From: Sphingobacterium composti
Lineage (GTDB): Bacteria > Bacteroidota > Bacteroidia > Sphingobacteriales > Sphingobacteriaceae
Reading direction: 5' to 3'
DNA length: 64,000 bases
NCBI RefSeq assembly: GCF_009829075.1
Contig: NZ_WUQZ01000001.1
Location: forward strand, 62,001-126,000
The notes beneath the pieces are model-generated. The model did not search any database. It saw nothing but the letters and a program-made list of their open reading frames with translations, and was not told the origin of the DNA. The translations under genes were made by a program, and so were the position numbers. This document shows positions 27,682 to 36,746 of this stretch, piece after piece. The stretch's first letter is position 1; each line of letters starts with the position of its first letter.

Positions 27682-28037
27682 GGAATATGTCTTTTATACA
27701 AATGTACGGAAAATGAAAGAAGTGTATTTAATTGTGAGTTTAGTAGTTATTGTATGTATAATGTCTTATTTCAAATTTATTTTATGCTTTGAAATTTTCT
27801 ATATCGAATATATTACAAAATAACTTTTCTGCCTTCTTAGCCATTATAAATGTTTTTATATCTAATATTACTTGTTTTATTTAATAAAGTTTGTGTATGA
27901 TGTTGCTAAATCGATTAAAATTATTTTACTTAGCACAAATTATAAAACACAAATCCTAGAAAAACAAGACTTAAACTATCTCAGCCTACCTAGGTGTTTG
28001 TGGTATTCTAAAGAAAAGATAACTAATTAATCATACT
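27682..28037 (+). promoter_or_regulatory. Leader region of the mannan locus
   Basis: No gene fits in this 356-nt gap. It holds an ATTTCAAA/TTTGAAAT inverted repeat (27768-27775, 27788-27795), a TAAAG-TTTG near-promoter box (about 27885-27893) and the conserved block at 27905-27946 that recurs before the second susC. Within that block TGCTAA (27904-27909) and TTAGCA (27930-27935) form an outer inverted repeat around the LacI-like core. About 90 nt of AT-rich sequence then leads to the ATG. Confidence 0.5.
27905..27920 (+). promoter_or_regulatory. LacI-type operator candidate, copy 1
   Basis: GCTAAATCGATTAAAA, centred on CG with AAAnCGnTTT-like symmetry, is identical over 16 bases to copy 2 (36623-36638) and lies 133 nt before the susC start. 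Confidence 0.55.
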
Positions 28038-31000
28038 ATGAGTAACTTTTACAAACCTAAACTTTGTAGGGCCAAATGTTGGATTTTATCCATGACATTA
28101 CTTACGCCAAGTTACATGGCTGTTTATGGAAATGCGCTCAATACAAAAGTATTTATTACGCATAATCTCTCCGTCGTACAATCCATACAGGGTAATATTG
28201 TAGACGCAACTACTGGGGTTGGAATGGCAGGTGTAACTATCACAGTCAAGGGTACTGGCATATCTGCCAAAACTGATTCTAAAGGTTTATTTACTATTGC
28301 TGCAAAGGTTGGCGATGTTTTGGTAATCAACTATTTAGGTTATGAGACAGTTGAGCATCGAATAACAAGTAGCACAGTAACCATTTCTTTAAATTCATTA
28401 GAAACGGCGTTGGATGAGGTGATTGTAGTAGGCTATGGTACTACAAATAGAAAATCTGTGGTGGGGGCAGTTGATCAGATTAGCTCTAAAGCAATCGAAA
28501 ATCGTCCTGTTGGTAACGTCACACAAGCGTTGCAAGGAGCTTCTCCCAGCTTGAATATTCAGCAAAGAAGTATGAATCCAAATGATAATACGATGAATAT
28601 TAATATTCGTGGTATTTCTACGATGAATAACAACAATCCTTTAATAGTCATTGACGGTTTAGTTTCAGAAGGAGGAAGTTTGAATAAACTCAACCCAGCT
28701 GATATTGAAAGTGTTTCGGTCTTGAAGGATGCTGGAACTGCGGCAATTTATGGATCTCGTTCTGCTAATGGTGTTATTTTAGTGACGACCAAGAAAGGAC
28801 GTCAAAATCAAAAACCAAAAGTATCTATTAGCTCTTTAGTAGGATTACAAGAGCCAAATGTACTTTACCGACCTGTAGAGGGATATCAAAATGCAACCTT
28901 GAAAAACCTAGCGTTGACGAATGTTGGGCAAAACCCACAATTCTCACCTACAGAAATAATGGATTTGTATGACCATAAGGCTGAAGAGCGTTGGAATTAT
29001 GATGAAATTCTCCAAAATGGAATGCAACATAATCATAATATAAGTATCGCCGGTGGTGGTGAAAATACATCGTATTTATTCTCCGGTGGTTTTTTCGATC
29101 AAAGAAGCAATTTCGTGGGGGATAATTATGGTATTAAGCGATATAACTTACGTTCTAATATCGGAACAGAATTTGGAATTTTTAAATTGAATTCAATACT
29201 AGCCTATACTCGCAACAATAACAATGCAACTACTGCAGCGAACGCCATCATTAACTCTTCGCGTATTCCATCATATTACTTTTATAGGATGCAAGCAGAG
29301 AATGGAAAATACTTAGTTAATAATGCATTAACTGACCAAAATCCATTAGCTGAATTAATGCAAGGTGGGAATCAATTGTCAGATAATGATTATTTTAATA
29401 TTAACTTGAATTTGGAAGCCAAAATAGCTGATGGTTTGAAATTCCGTGGAATATTTGGTGCAGATCTATATGCAGATCATCGCTTTATACGTCGAAAACA
29501 AGTTCCTCTATATGCTAGTGAAGACGCGAGTACGCCATTAGTTTTTGTGAATTCAGCGCGTGGGACGGAAGATTTTAATGAAAAGGCTTATCTATTGAAT
29601 TATCAATTGTTATTAGATTATTCTAAAACTTTTGGAAATCATTCCTTATCAGGATTATTAGGAGCTACTAATGAGTCTTATAGACGTACACGAAATGAAA
29701 TAAAATTAAAATTTACGGACCCAATTCTTGGAATTCCTACTACTGGGACAGAAATAGACCCTTCAAGTAATGTGACATTACAAAATACATTGGAACGCAG
29801 TATCAATTCTGTTTTTGGACGTGTGGGTTATTCTTTCGCTGATCGATATTTCGCAGAGGCAAGTTTTCGATATGACGGATCTTCTCGATTTATCAAACAA
29901 AATAGATGGGGCTTTTTCCCTTCACTATCATTAGGTTGGAGAATATCTGACGAAAGTATTTTTGAATCGTATAAAGCTAATGTTGGTGACTTCAAAATTA
30001 GAGGTTCGTATGGTGTTTTAGGTAATCAAGAAATCGGTGATTACCAATATATGACCACATATATGTCAATGAATAACACTTATGGATTCAATAATGAACC
30101 GGTAGCTGGTGGAGGATTCCGATATGGTAATGTTGATCTACAATGGGAGAAAACCTATAATTTTAATATTGGGTTTGACGCTTCATTCTTAAATAATAAT
30201 CTGACAGCAAGCTTTGATTATTTTGATAAGAATACTGTTGATATTTTGATCGTACCAGAAATTGCATCCGTATTTGGTACCACACTAAGTGATTATAATG
30301 CGGGCAAAATGCGTAATAAGGGATGGGAGCTTGTGCTTTCTTATCGTCTTAGAACCGAAAATGCCAACCATACGTTCTCTGGAAATATAGGTGACTCTTT
30401 TAATAAAGTCACGTATTTCGATGGTAAAGAACAAATTTCGACTAGTGATAATATCACTAAACTTTTGCGCGAAGGAGTTCCTTTGAATGCATATTATGGC
30501 TACAAGACAGACGGTTTCTTCATGAATATGCAAGATCTAGAGACAGCAGCATTGCCTGTTGGTTTGAGTCCTACGGATTTGAGACCTGGTGATGTGAAAT
30601 ATGTGGATCGCAATAGTGATGGTATTATTGATTCCCGCGACCGCTATATTCTAGGACACGCTTTCCCAAGATATACGTTTGGTTTTTCTTATGATGTAAC
30701 ATTCAAAGGTTTTGACTTCAATTTATTTTTACAAGGTGTTGGAAAGAGAGACATGATGGTGCGTGGTGAATTGGTGGAGCCATTCCACGAAAACTATTCC
30801 TATGCAATCTATCAGCATCAATTGGATTATTGGACGCCGACCAATATCAATTCTCGTTACCCAAGATTGACAGCTGCTGGTGCGGCTTCTACATCAAACA
30901 ATTACCAGAAAGATTCTGATTTGTATTTATTTGATGGGAAGTACCTGCGTGTTAAGAATATTCAGTTAGGATATAGTTTGCCGCAAGATGTAACGAGTAA

Positions 31001-31181
31001 AATGGGTTTGCAAAAGTTCCGAGTATTTGCAAATGCGCAAAATTTGTTCACTTTGTCAAAGAATTCTTGGATCGATCCTGAATCATCAGAATTTGGAAAC
31101 AATATGAGTGGATCTGCTAATAGTGCAAGAAATTACCCAACATTAAAGTACTACGGTCTAGGTCTAGATATTCAATTTTAA
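28038..31181 (+). CDS. SusC/RagA TonB-dependent glycan transporter (mannan locus)
   Basis: Outer-membrane importer that pairs with the SusD lipoprotein below. The 1047-residue protein has a signal segment (WILSMTLLTPSYMAVYG), a carboxypeptidase-regulatory-like domain (about 52-125, GNIVDATTGVGMAGVTITVKG), a TonB-box-like DEVIVVGYGTTNRKSV, a plug with VSVLKDAGTAAIYGSRSANG, and a beta barrel ending in a terminal aromatic (GLGLDIQF). No STN domain is seen, so sigma/anti-sigma control through the receptor is unlikely. First gene of a five-gene unit; GH76 partners point to alpha-mannan oligosaccharides as cargo. Confidence 0.93.
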   Translation: MSNFYKPKLCRAKCWILSMTLLTPSYMAVYGNALNTKVFITHNLSVVQSIQGNIVDATTGVGMAGVTITVKGTGISAKTDSKGLFTIAAKVGDVLVINYLGYETVEHRITSSTVTISLNSLETALDEVIVVGYGTTNRKSVVGAVDQISSKAIENRPVGNVTQALQGASPSLNIQQRSMNPNDNTMNINIRGISTMNNNNPLIVIDGLVSEGGSLNKLNPADIESVSVLKDAGTAAIYGSRSANGVILVTTKKGRQNQKPKVSISSLVGLQEPNVLYRPVEGYQNATLKNLALTNVGQNPQFSPTEIMDLYDHKAEERWNYDEILQNGMQHNHNISIAGGGENTSYLFSGGFFDQRSNFVGDNYGIKRYNLRSNIGTEFGIFKLNSILAYTRNNNNATTAANAIINSSRIPSYYFYRMQAENGKYLVNNALTDQNPLAELMQGGNQLSDNDYFNINLNLEAKIADGLKFRGIFGADLYADHRFIRRKQVPLYASEDASTPLVFVNSARGTEDFNEKAYLLNYQLLLDYSKTFGNHSLSGLLGATNESYRRTRNEIKLKFTDPILGIPTTGTEIDPSSNVTLQNTLERSINSVFGRVGYSFADRYFAEASFRYDGSSRFIKQNRWGFFPSLSLGWRISDESIFESYKANVGDFKIRGSYGVLGNQEIGDYQYMTTYMSMNNTYGFNNEPVAGGGFRYGNVDLQWEKTYNFNIGFDASFLNNNLTASFDYFDKNTVDILIVPEIASVFGTTLSDYNAGKMRNKGWELVLSYRLRTENANHTFSGNIGDSFNKVTYFDGKEQISTSDNITKLLREGVPLNAYYGYKTDGFFMNMQDLETAALPVGLSPTDLRPGDVKYVDRNSDGIIDSRDRYILGHAFPRYTFGFSYDVTFKGFDFNLFLQGVGKRDMMVRGELVEPFHENYSYAIYQHQLDYWTPTNINSRYPRLTAAGAASTSNNYQKDSDLYLFDGKYLRVKNIQLGYSLPQDVTSKMGLQKFRVFANAQNLFTLSKNSWIDPESSEFGNNMSGSANSARNYPTLKYYGLGLDIQF

Positions 31182-31193
31182 TAAATGATAAAC

Positions 31194-32828
31194 ATGAAAC
31201 TAAATAAACTTTTTTCTATACTAAGTCTAGTTACGATTACATCATTTATGAGTTGTAATACACTAGATCCAATTCCTACCGATCGTTTCACAGACGAAAC
31301 CTTTTGGCAATCAGTAGAGAATTCTGAAATAATGGTCAATATGGCCTATAACCAAATGTATTCTGCTGACAAGATGTGGAATGATGAAGCGTTGAGTGAT
31401 AATTTATTCGAGGGAAGATCCAATACGGCACAGCGAGCAATTCGAAATGGTATAGCTGACCCGACTTTAGGTAGATTTGCTGATGAATGGAAGCAAGCCT
31501 ATGAAGGACTCAAAACATGTCATGTATATATGGCAAATATTGATAGAGTCCCTAATATGGATGCAAATTTAAAAGCACGTCGAATTGCTGAAGTACGCTT
31601 CATACGAGCTTATATCTATTTCCGCTTGGTAAATTTTTATGGTGACGTGCCATTTTTTACAGAGGATATAACTTTAGCGGAAAGTTCTACCATTGGACGC
31701 ACTGCTAAAGCTACCATCATACAATTTATTCATGATGAACTAGATGCCATATCAAACATTTTACCAAGTCGTAATGCATTGCCTGCAGCAGATAATGGTC
31801 GTATTACCAAAGGCGCTGTAGAAGCATTTCATGCTCGTGTGTATTTATATGAGAGCAATTGGAACAAGGTAGTAGAGCATACCGAGAAGTTGATAAATAA
31901 TAAGGGTACATATGGAAACTATGATTTGTTTCCAACTTATGCAGGATTATTCACTGCTGCCAATGAGTATAACCAAGAAGTGATATTGGATTTTGGGTAT
32001 GTTCCTTCGGTGAAAACTTGGAGTAAATTTTATGATGCAGCACCTTTGTCGGCTGGAGCAAGACTTAATGCTATTGCGCCGTTGCAAAGTCTGGTAGATA
32101 ACTACATCACATTGAATGGTTTGCCTATCGCCAATGATGCTTCATATAATGAAAACAATCCATATGTAAATCGGGATCCTCGCATGGCTGCAACTATTGT
32201 CTATCATGGAGCCCAATGGCAGAATTTCAATGGAAATACTTCGACAATATATATCCGACCAGGTACTGGTTCTAACCAAACTGAGCGTATGGATGTATAC
32301 GTTAATGCAGCTTCAAACTCCACCTCTACAGGATATTATATGAAGAAGTATTATGATGTTACCGCTACGGACAATTATAATTCGGGATTGAATATCATCA
32401 TGATACGCTATGCTGATGTATTATTAATGTATGCTGAAGCAAAAAATGAGTTAGCAAAATTGACAAATGAAGATTGGAATTTGACCATCCGTAAAATTCG
32501 TGAAAGAGCTGGATTTACAAATGCGGCTGCATTAAATTATTCAACATCATGGACTCAAGATCAACTTCGTACATTAATTAGAAACGAAAGAAGATCAGAG
32601 CTTGCACTTGAAGGCCTTCGTTATTATGATATAATACGTTGGAAAGCTGGTAAGCAGTATTTAGATGGTGAAGTACGTGGTGCTAGATTTGAAAATAATA
32701 ATTCTACTTACATACGCCTTGATACACGCAAATTTGATGAGAATAGAGACTATCTATGGTCTGTTCCTAGAAGTCAAATGGATATAAACAAAAATTTACT
32801 ACCAAATAATCCTGGATACGCTAATTAA
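31194..32828 (+). CDS. SusD/RagB surface glycan-binding lipoprotein (mannan locus)
   Basis: Caps the SusC channel and binds glycan outside the cell. The ATG at 31194 (MKLNKLFSILSLVTITSFMS then Cys) yields a lipoprotein signal; an ATG at 31185 adds only three residues. About 544 residues. SusD helices are visible at RRIAEVRFIRAYIYFRLVNF and YGDVPFF, and the C-terminal block RNERRSELALEGLRYYDIIR and VPRSQMDINKNLLPNNPGY is family-typical. Twelve nt after the susC stop. Confidence 0.92.
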   Translation: MKLNKLFSILSLVTITSFMSCNTLDPIPTDRFTDETFWQSVENSEIMVNMAYNQMYSADKMWNDEALSDNLFEGRSNTAQRAIRNGIADPTLGRFADEWKQAYEGLKTCHVYMANIDRVPNMDANLKARRIAEVRFIRAYIYFRLVNFYGDVPFFTEDITLAESSTIGRTAKATIIQFIHDELDAISNILPSRNALPAADNGRITKGAVEAFHARVYLYESNWNKVVEHTEKLINNKGTYGNYDLFPTYAGLFTAANEYNQEVILDFGYVPSVKTWSKFYDAAPLSAGARLNAIAPLQSLVDNYITLNGLPIANDASYNENNPYVNRDPRMAATIVYHGAQWQNFNGNTSTIYIRPGTGSNQTERMDVYVNAASNSTSTGYYMKKYYDVTATDNYNSGLNIIMIRYADVLLMYAEAKNELAKLTNEDWNLTIRKIRERAGFTNAAALNYSTSWTQDQLRTLIRNERRSELALEGLRYYDIIRWKAGKQYLDGEVRGARFENNNSTYIRLDTRKFDENRDYLWSVPRSQMDINKNLLPNNPGYAN

Positions 32829-32845
32829 TTAAATACAATTGAATT

Positions 32846-33991
32846 ATGAAAAAATTAATCAACATCATATTGAGTTTGTATATGCTAGTCTTCATGTACT
32901 CGTGTAAGACTGATAATATGAATTATTCGGATGCACAAGTGACGGCAGTTAACGCGTTGTATGCACCGACAGAGAATGCCAGCGTGAAATTGCTGAGCGC
33001 TGCTTCAGCATCTTTGTTTTTTGAATGGGAACCAGCTAAAACCGAAGATAGTGGAGCTGCACTGTACGAAATTGTTTTCGACAAGGTAGGAGGTAATTTC
33101 TCTCAACCTATCTATAGAATGACTTCAAATAATAATGGTTATTTGTCCAACGCTATAGTTTCACATAAAATATTGAACAGTATTGCAATCAGTGCAGGAG
33201 CAAATCCTGGAGAATCTGTGGATATTGTTTGGTCAATTATATCTTCTCGCGGAATGAATCAAGTTTTGAGTAATCAATCAAGAAAATTGAACATTACAAC
33301 ACTTGAAGGATTTGCTGACGTGCCTAATGAAGTTTTTGTAACCGGCGAAGGCAGTGAAACTGGTGCGGATATCAATGCGAGTATGCCTTTCAAGCAAATT
33401 GCTCCAGGTGAATTCGAAATTTATACTAAACTAGAAGCAGGTAAAAAATATGTGTTTATTGATCGTAAAGGTGGCACACCACGATATTTTTACTCTGATG
33501 ATCAAGTGAAATTAAAAGAAGGTACTGACGAAAGTGGTATGCAAGTATCAAAAACTGGCGTATATAAAATAAGTATAGACTTCAACGTAGCAACAATATC
33601 TGCTATCGAAATCACTAAAGTTGGCATGTTCTTTTCACCGAGCAATAGTGTTGTTGTAAATATGCCTTATGCTGGCAATGGTATTTTTAGAGGTACGGGG
33701 GTAGTGAATTTCAAACAAGAAAGCTGGGGGAGAGATCAGCGTTACAAATTCCAATTTGAATACATTGAAAATGGCGCAACTAAAATTGGACAATTCGGGA
33801 CGAAAAATTCTACGGATAACCCACCTAATGCTAGCTCAGCACCTTCTTATTACTTTATCAGAGTATTGCCAAACAATTCACAGTGGGATGACAAGTGGAA
33901 GTTTATTGATGCGGTAGACGGAAAATCGACTACGATATCTATTATTTTGCAAGGTGATAAAGATTATACGCACACAGTAACTGTTAATTAA
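32846..33991 (+). CDS. SusE/F-like surface glycan-binding lipoprotein
   Basis: Accessory binding protein of the locus. The 381-residue protein has a lipoprotein signal ending MYSCKTDN and an N-terminal SusE-like Ig domain (about 30-150, with LFFEWEPAKTEDSGAALYEI). Two further beta-sandwich domains (about 155-255 and 260-381) resemble the starch/glycan-binding repeats of SusE and SusF, with aromatic clusters such as YFYSDD and ESWGRDQRYKF. Function as a mannan binder is inferred from position between susD and two GH76 genes. Confidence 0.8.
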   Translation: MKKLINIILSLYMLVFMYSCKTDNMNYSDAQVTAVNALYAPTENASVKLLSAASASLFFEWEPAKTEDSGAALYEIVFDKVGGNFSQPIYRMTSNNNGYLSNAIVSHKILNSIAISAGANPGESVDIVWSIISSRGMNQVLSNQSRKLNITTLEGFADVPNEVFVTGEGSETGADINASMPFKQIAPGEFEIYTKLEAGKKYVFIDRKGGTPRYFYSDDQVKLKEGTDESGMQVSKTGVYKISIDFNVATISAIEITKVGMFFSPSNSVVVNMPYAGNGIFRGTGVVNFKQESWGRDQRYKFQFEYIENGATKIGQFGTKNSTDNPPNASSAPSYYFIRVLPNNSQWDDKWKFIDAVDGKSTTISIILQGDKDYTHTVTVN

Positions 33992-34002
33992 AACTGATGG
34001 AT

Positions 34003-35115
34003 ATGAAAAAAATAGCTTATTTATTTGTTTTGTTAACAGGATTTTATTCTTGTGATAAAATAGAGGATGAATATCGCTTTGACGATACCATCTCCGAATC
34101 ATGGGAAAATATTGCGAATAAGACGACAGATAAATTGATAACTGATTTTTGGAACGAAGCTGGATATTTCAATTATGGAAGTAATCAATCCGATCGAGGG
34201 TTCCAATATTGGCCAAATGCGCACGCGATGGATGTTGTAATCGATGCATATCTGCGAACTAATGATGCTTCCTATAAAAACTACTTTGATACTTGGTTTG
34301 CCGGTATAAAGGTGAGAAACGGAGGTACCTACTACAACATTTATTACGATGATATGGAATGGAATGCGTTGACATTTTTACGCTTGTACGATGTGACCAA
34401 AGATCAGAAATACCTAGATGCGGTTCATTTATTGTGGGATGATATAATATTGGCGTGGAATGAAGAATATGTTGGTGGTGGATTAGCATGGAAAAAGGAT
34501 CAGCCATATAGCAAAAACGCTTGCTCAAATGGCCCCGCTAGTATTCTTGCTGCTAGACTGTACAATTTGACAAAAGAGCAGAAATATTTGGATTGGGCAA
34601 TAAAAATCTATGAATGGCAGAAGGATAATTTGTACAATCGAGCTACAGGGGCAGTTTATGATAATATAGACGGTCGAACAAATACTTTGAATAGCGTTAC
34701 ACTTACGTACAACCAAGGTACATTTTTGGGTACAGCAGTGGAATTGTACCGTATTACTAAAGATGTTGTTTATCTGAACGATGCGCAGAAGATTACTAAT
34801 TACACTATCACAAAATGTATTGATGCAAGTAATAACGTGTTACGTGATGAGGGAAGTGGAGATGGCGCGTTATTCAAAGGAATTTTTATTCGATACTTTG
34901 TGGACTATCTATCATTAGAAGAAATTGATCCTTTATTTAAGACAAAGTTTAAAAACTTTTTAATAAATAATGGAAAGGTGGCATGGACAAGGGGAACTGA
35001 TCCAAATGTACTATTATACAGTCCTTCGTGGACTACAGTACCTGTAGGAAATACACAATTAACCTCTCAATCAAGTGCAGCTATGCTTTTTGAGGCGTTA
35101 GCAATTATGAAATAA
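34003..35115 (+). CDS. GH76 alpha-1,6-mannanase, lipoprotein
   Basis: Endo-acting enzyme for the alpha-1,6-mannose backbone of fungal mannan or related glycans. Start at 34003 gives MKKIAYLFVLLTGFYSC, a lipoprotein signal with Cys17, so surface or periplasmic attachment; total 370 residues. The (alpha/alpha)6 GH76 core has the catalytic Asp pair at 116-117 (IYYDDMEWNAL), AHAMDVVIDAYLRTND before it and LTYNQGTFLGTAVELYR later. Eleven nt after the SusE-like gene. Backbone specificity follows the family, not a test. Confidence 0.88.
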   Translation: MKKIAYLFVLLTGFYSCDKIEDEYRFDDTISESWENIANKTTDKLITDFWNEAGYFNYGSNQSDRGFQYWPNAHAMDVVIDAYLRTNDASYKNYFDTWFAGIKVRNGGTYYNIYYDDMEWNALTFLRLYDVTKDQKYLDAVHLLWDDIILAWNEEYVGGGLAWKKDQPYSKNACSNGPASILAARLYNLTKEQKYLDWAIKIYEWQKDNLYNRATGAVYDNIDGRTNTLNSVTLTYNQGTFLGTAVELYRITKDVVYLNDAQKITNYTITKCIDASNNVLRDEGSGDGALFKGIFIRYFVDYLSLEEIDPLFKTKFKNFLINNGKVAWTRGTDPNVLLYSPSWTTVPVGNTQLTSQSSAAMLFEALAIMK

Positions 35116-35174
35116 TCTATAACCTAATCTTCATTAGCTAACTATAGCTAATGAAGATTTATAAAAACAGAATT

Positions 35175-36350
35175 ATGAGGAACTTTTTTTTAACATGCTT
35201 TGTAATATCATGCATTGCTGTCAATTTGGTTTATGCCCAAGCGAATAGAAATATTAATCGCGCAAAGGAAACATTAGATTCTATTTATAAATATTACGGT
35301 GTTCATAATCGACAATTACTTCGTGAGCATTATCCATTTAAGGACGATTATAGAGCAGACTATTTGGGTGGAGGTGAAAATTCTAATAAGTCGAATCCAT
35401 TCGCCTATTTGTGGCCTTATTCAGGGTCCCTATCAGCAACTGTTGCACTTTATGAGAATACAAAAAGTAAACAAACGCTAAATCACATTGATACCAAGGT
35501 ATTAGTCGGTCTAGAAGAATACTTTGATAAGCGAAATCCTGTTGGATATGCTTCCTATATAAATTCAGCGCCATTATCGGACAGATTTTATGATGACAAT
35601 GTGTGGTTAGGAATTGATTTTACAGATATATATTTACTTACGAAGGACAAGCGCTACTTAGAAAAGGCACTAGAGATATGGACCTTTGTTGAAAGTGGGA
35701 TGGATGATAAGCTTGGTGGTGGTATTTATTGGTGTGAGCAACGTAAAGAATCAAAAAATACATGTTCTAATGCGCCAAGTGTAGTGTATTTAGCTAAATT
35801 GTATCAGGCGACAAAGGATAAAAAGTATTTGAATCAAGCGCAAGATTTGTACAAATGGACACAACAGAATTTGATAGATTGGACGGATTTTGTATACTTT
35901 GATAATATCAATCTGAAAGGCCAAGTGGATAAGAGAAAATACGCTTATAACACAGGGCAAATGATTCAAGCGGGTGCTTTATTATATAAATTAACAAAGA
36001 ATAAGCAATATCTTATTGATGCACAAAATGCGGCTAAAGGAGGTTTTGATCACTTCTTCTTTGATGGTAAAGATAAAGACTCGGGAAAAGCTGTGAAATT
36101 ACTTAAAACAAGTAACAATTGGTTTATAGCTGTAATGATGCGTGGTTATGTTGAATTGTATCAAGTCGATAAAAACAAAACTTACGTTGACGCTTTTCAG
36201 AAGAATTTGGATCATGCATGGAAACATATGCGTGAACCAAATGGCTTATTTAATAAAGATTGGTCTGGAGATAAGAGCGAAAAGTCAAAATGGTTGTTAG
36301 ATCAATTTGCTGTAGTAGAAATGTACAGTAAAATGGCGCATGTCAAATAG
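35175..36350 (+). CDS. GH76 alpha-1,6-mannanase, secreted
   Basis: Second GH76 enzyme, 391 residues from the ATG at 35175, with a cleavable signal (MRNFFLTCFVISCIAVNLVY-AQ) rather than a lipobox. An ATG at 35151 would place a charged octapeptide before the signal. The catalytic Asp pair is 140-141 (RFYDDNVWLGID); other family blocks are KNTCSNAPSVVYLAKLYQAT and YNTGQMIQAGALLYKLT. A soluble periplasmic partner for the lipoprotein GH76 is the usual division of labour. A terminator follows, closing the unit. Confidence 0.88.
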   Translation: MRNFFLTCFVISCIAVNLVYAQANRNINRAKETLDSIYKYYGVHNRQLLREHYPFKDDYRADYLGGGENSNKSNPFAYLWPYSGSLSATVALYENTKSKQTLNHIDTKVLVGLEEYFDKRNPVGYASYINSAPLSDRFYDDNVWLGIDFTDIYLLTKDKRYLEKALEIWTFVESGMDDKLGGGIYWCEQRKESKNTCSNAPSVVYLAKLYQATKDKKYLNQAQDLYKWTQQNLIDWTDFVYFDNINLKGQVDKRKYAYNTGQMIQAGALLYKLTKNKQYLIDAQNAAKGGFDHFFFDGKDKDSGKAVKLLKTSNNWFIAVMMRGYVELYQVDKNKTYVDAFQKNLDHAWKHMREPNGLFNKDWSGDKSEKSKWLLDQFAVVEMYSKMAHVK

Positions 36351-36384
36351 GTAAGACTATTGTTTGTTGAAATAATTAATTTTT

Positions 36385-36414
36385 ATGCTCAGCTGCCACA
36401 GCTGAGCATTTTTT
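36385..36414 (+). terminator. Terminator of the mannan locus
   Basis: ATGCTCAGCTG (36385-36395) pairs with CAGCTGAGCAT (36399-36409) over a 3-nt loop and is followed by a T-run. Confidence 0.9.
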
Positions 36415-36746
36415 GTTTTAGGGTTAGTTGCTGAAAATATAGATAATAATTTTTTAACTCTTTTTGATTAAGTTTTTGATCTTGAAAATATTATTATTTT
36501 TTGTAAAATATCTGCTTAACCATAGTATAAGCCTTTAATTAGGTTACAACTTATAAGCAGTCTTTAGGACAAAGTTGGATGATATTTTTCTTTTCCATTT
36601 AAAAATTATTCAAAATGCTTTTGCTAAATCGATTAAAATGATTTAATTAGTATAAATTATAAACGCATTTTACCAAAAGTTTCAATACATCAATTCTGTA
36701 ATTAAAAGTTTCTACTTAAAAATCTATTGACTAATTAAATTATATT
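36415..36746 (+). promoter_or_regulatory. Leader region of the second susC
   Basis: This 332-nt gap holds no gene. It is AT-rich and contains the conserved block at 36623-36663 shared with the mannan locus leader. TGCTAA and TTAGTA (first at 36622) echo the outer inverted repeat seen there. No exact TAnnTTTG element was found, so the promoter may depend on an activator or an alternative sigma factor. Confidence 0.45.
36623..36638 (+). promoter_or_regulatory. LacI-type operator candidate, copy 2
   Basis: Identical 16-mer to copy 1 (GCTAAATCGATTAAAA), 124 nt before the second susC start. The similarity continues for about 25 more bases to TTATAAA. Confidence 0.55.
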
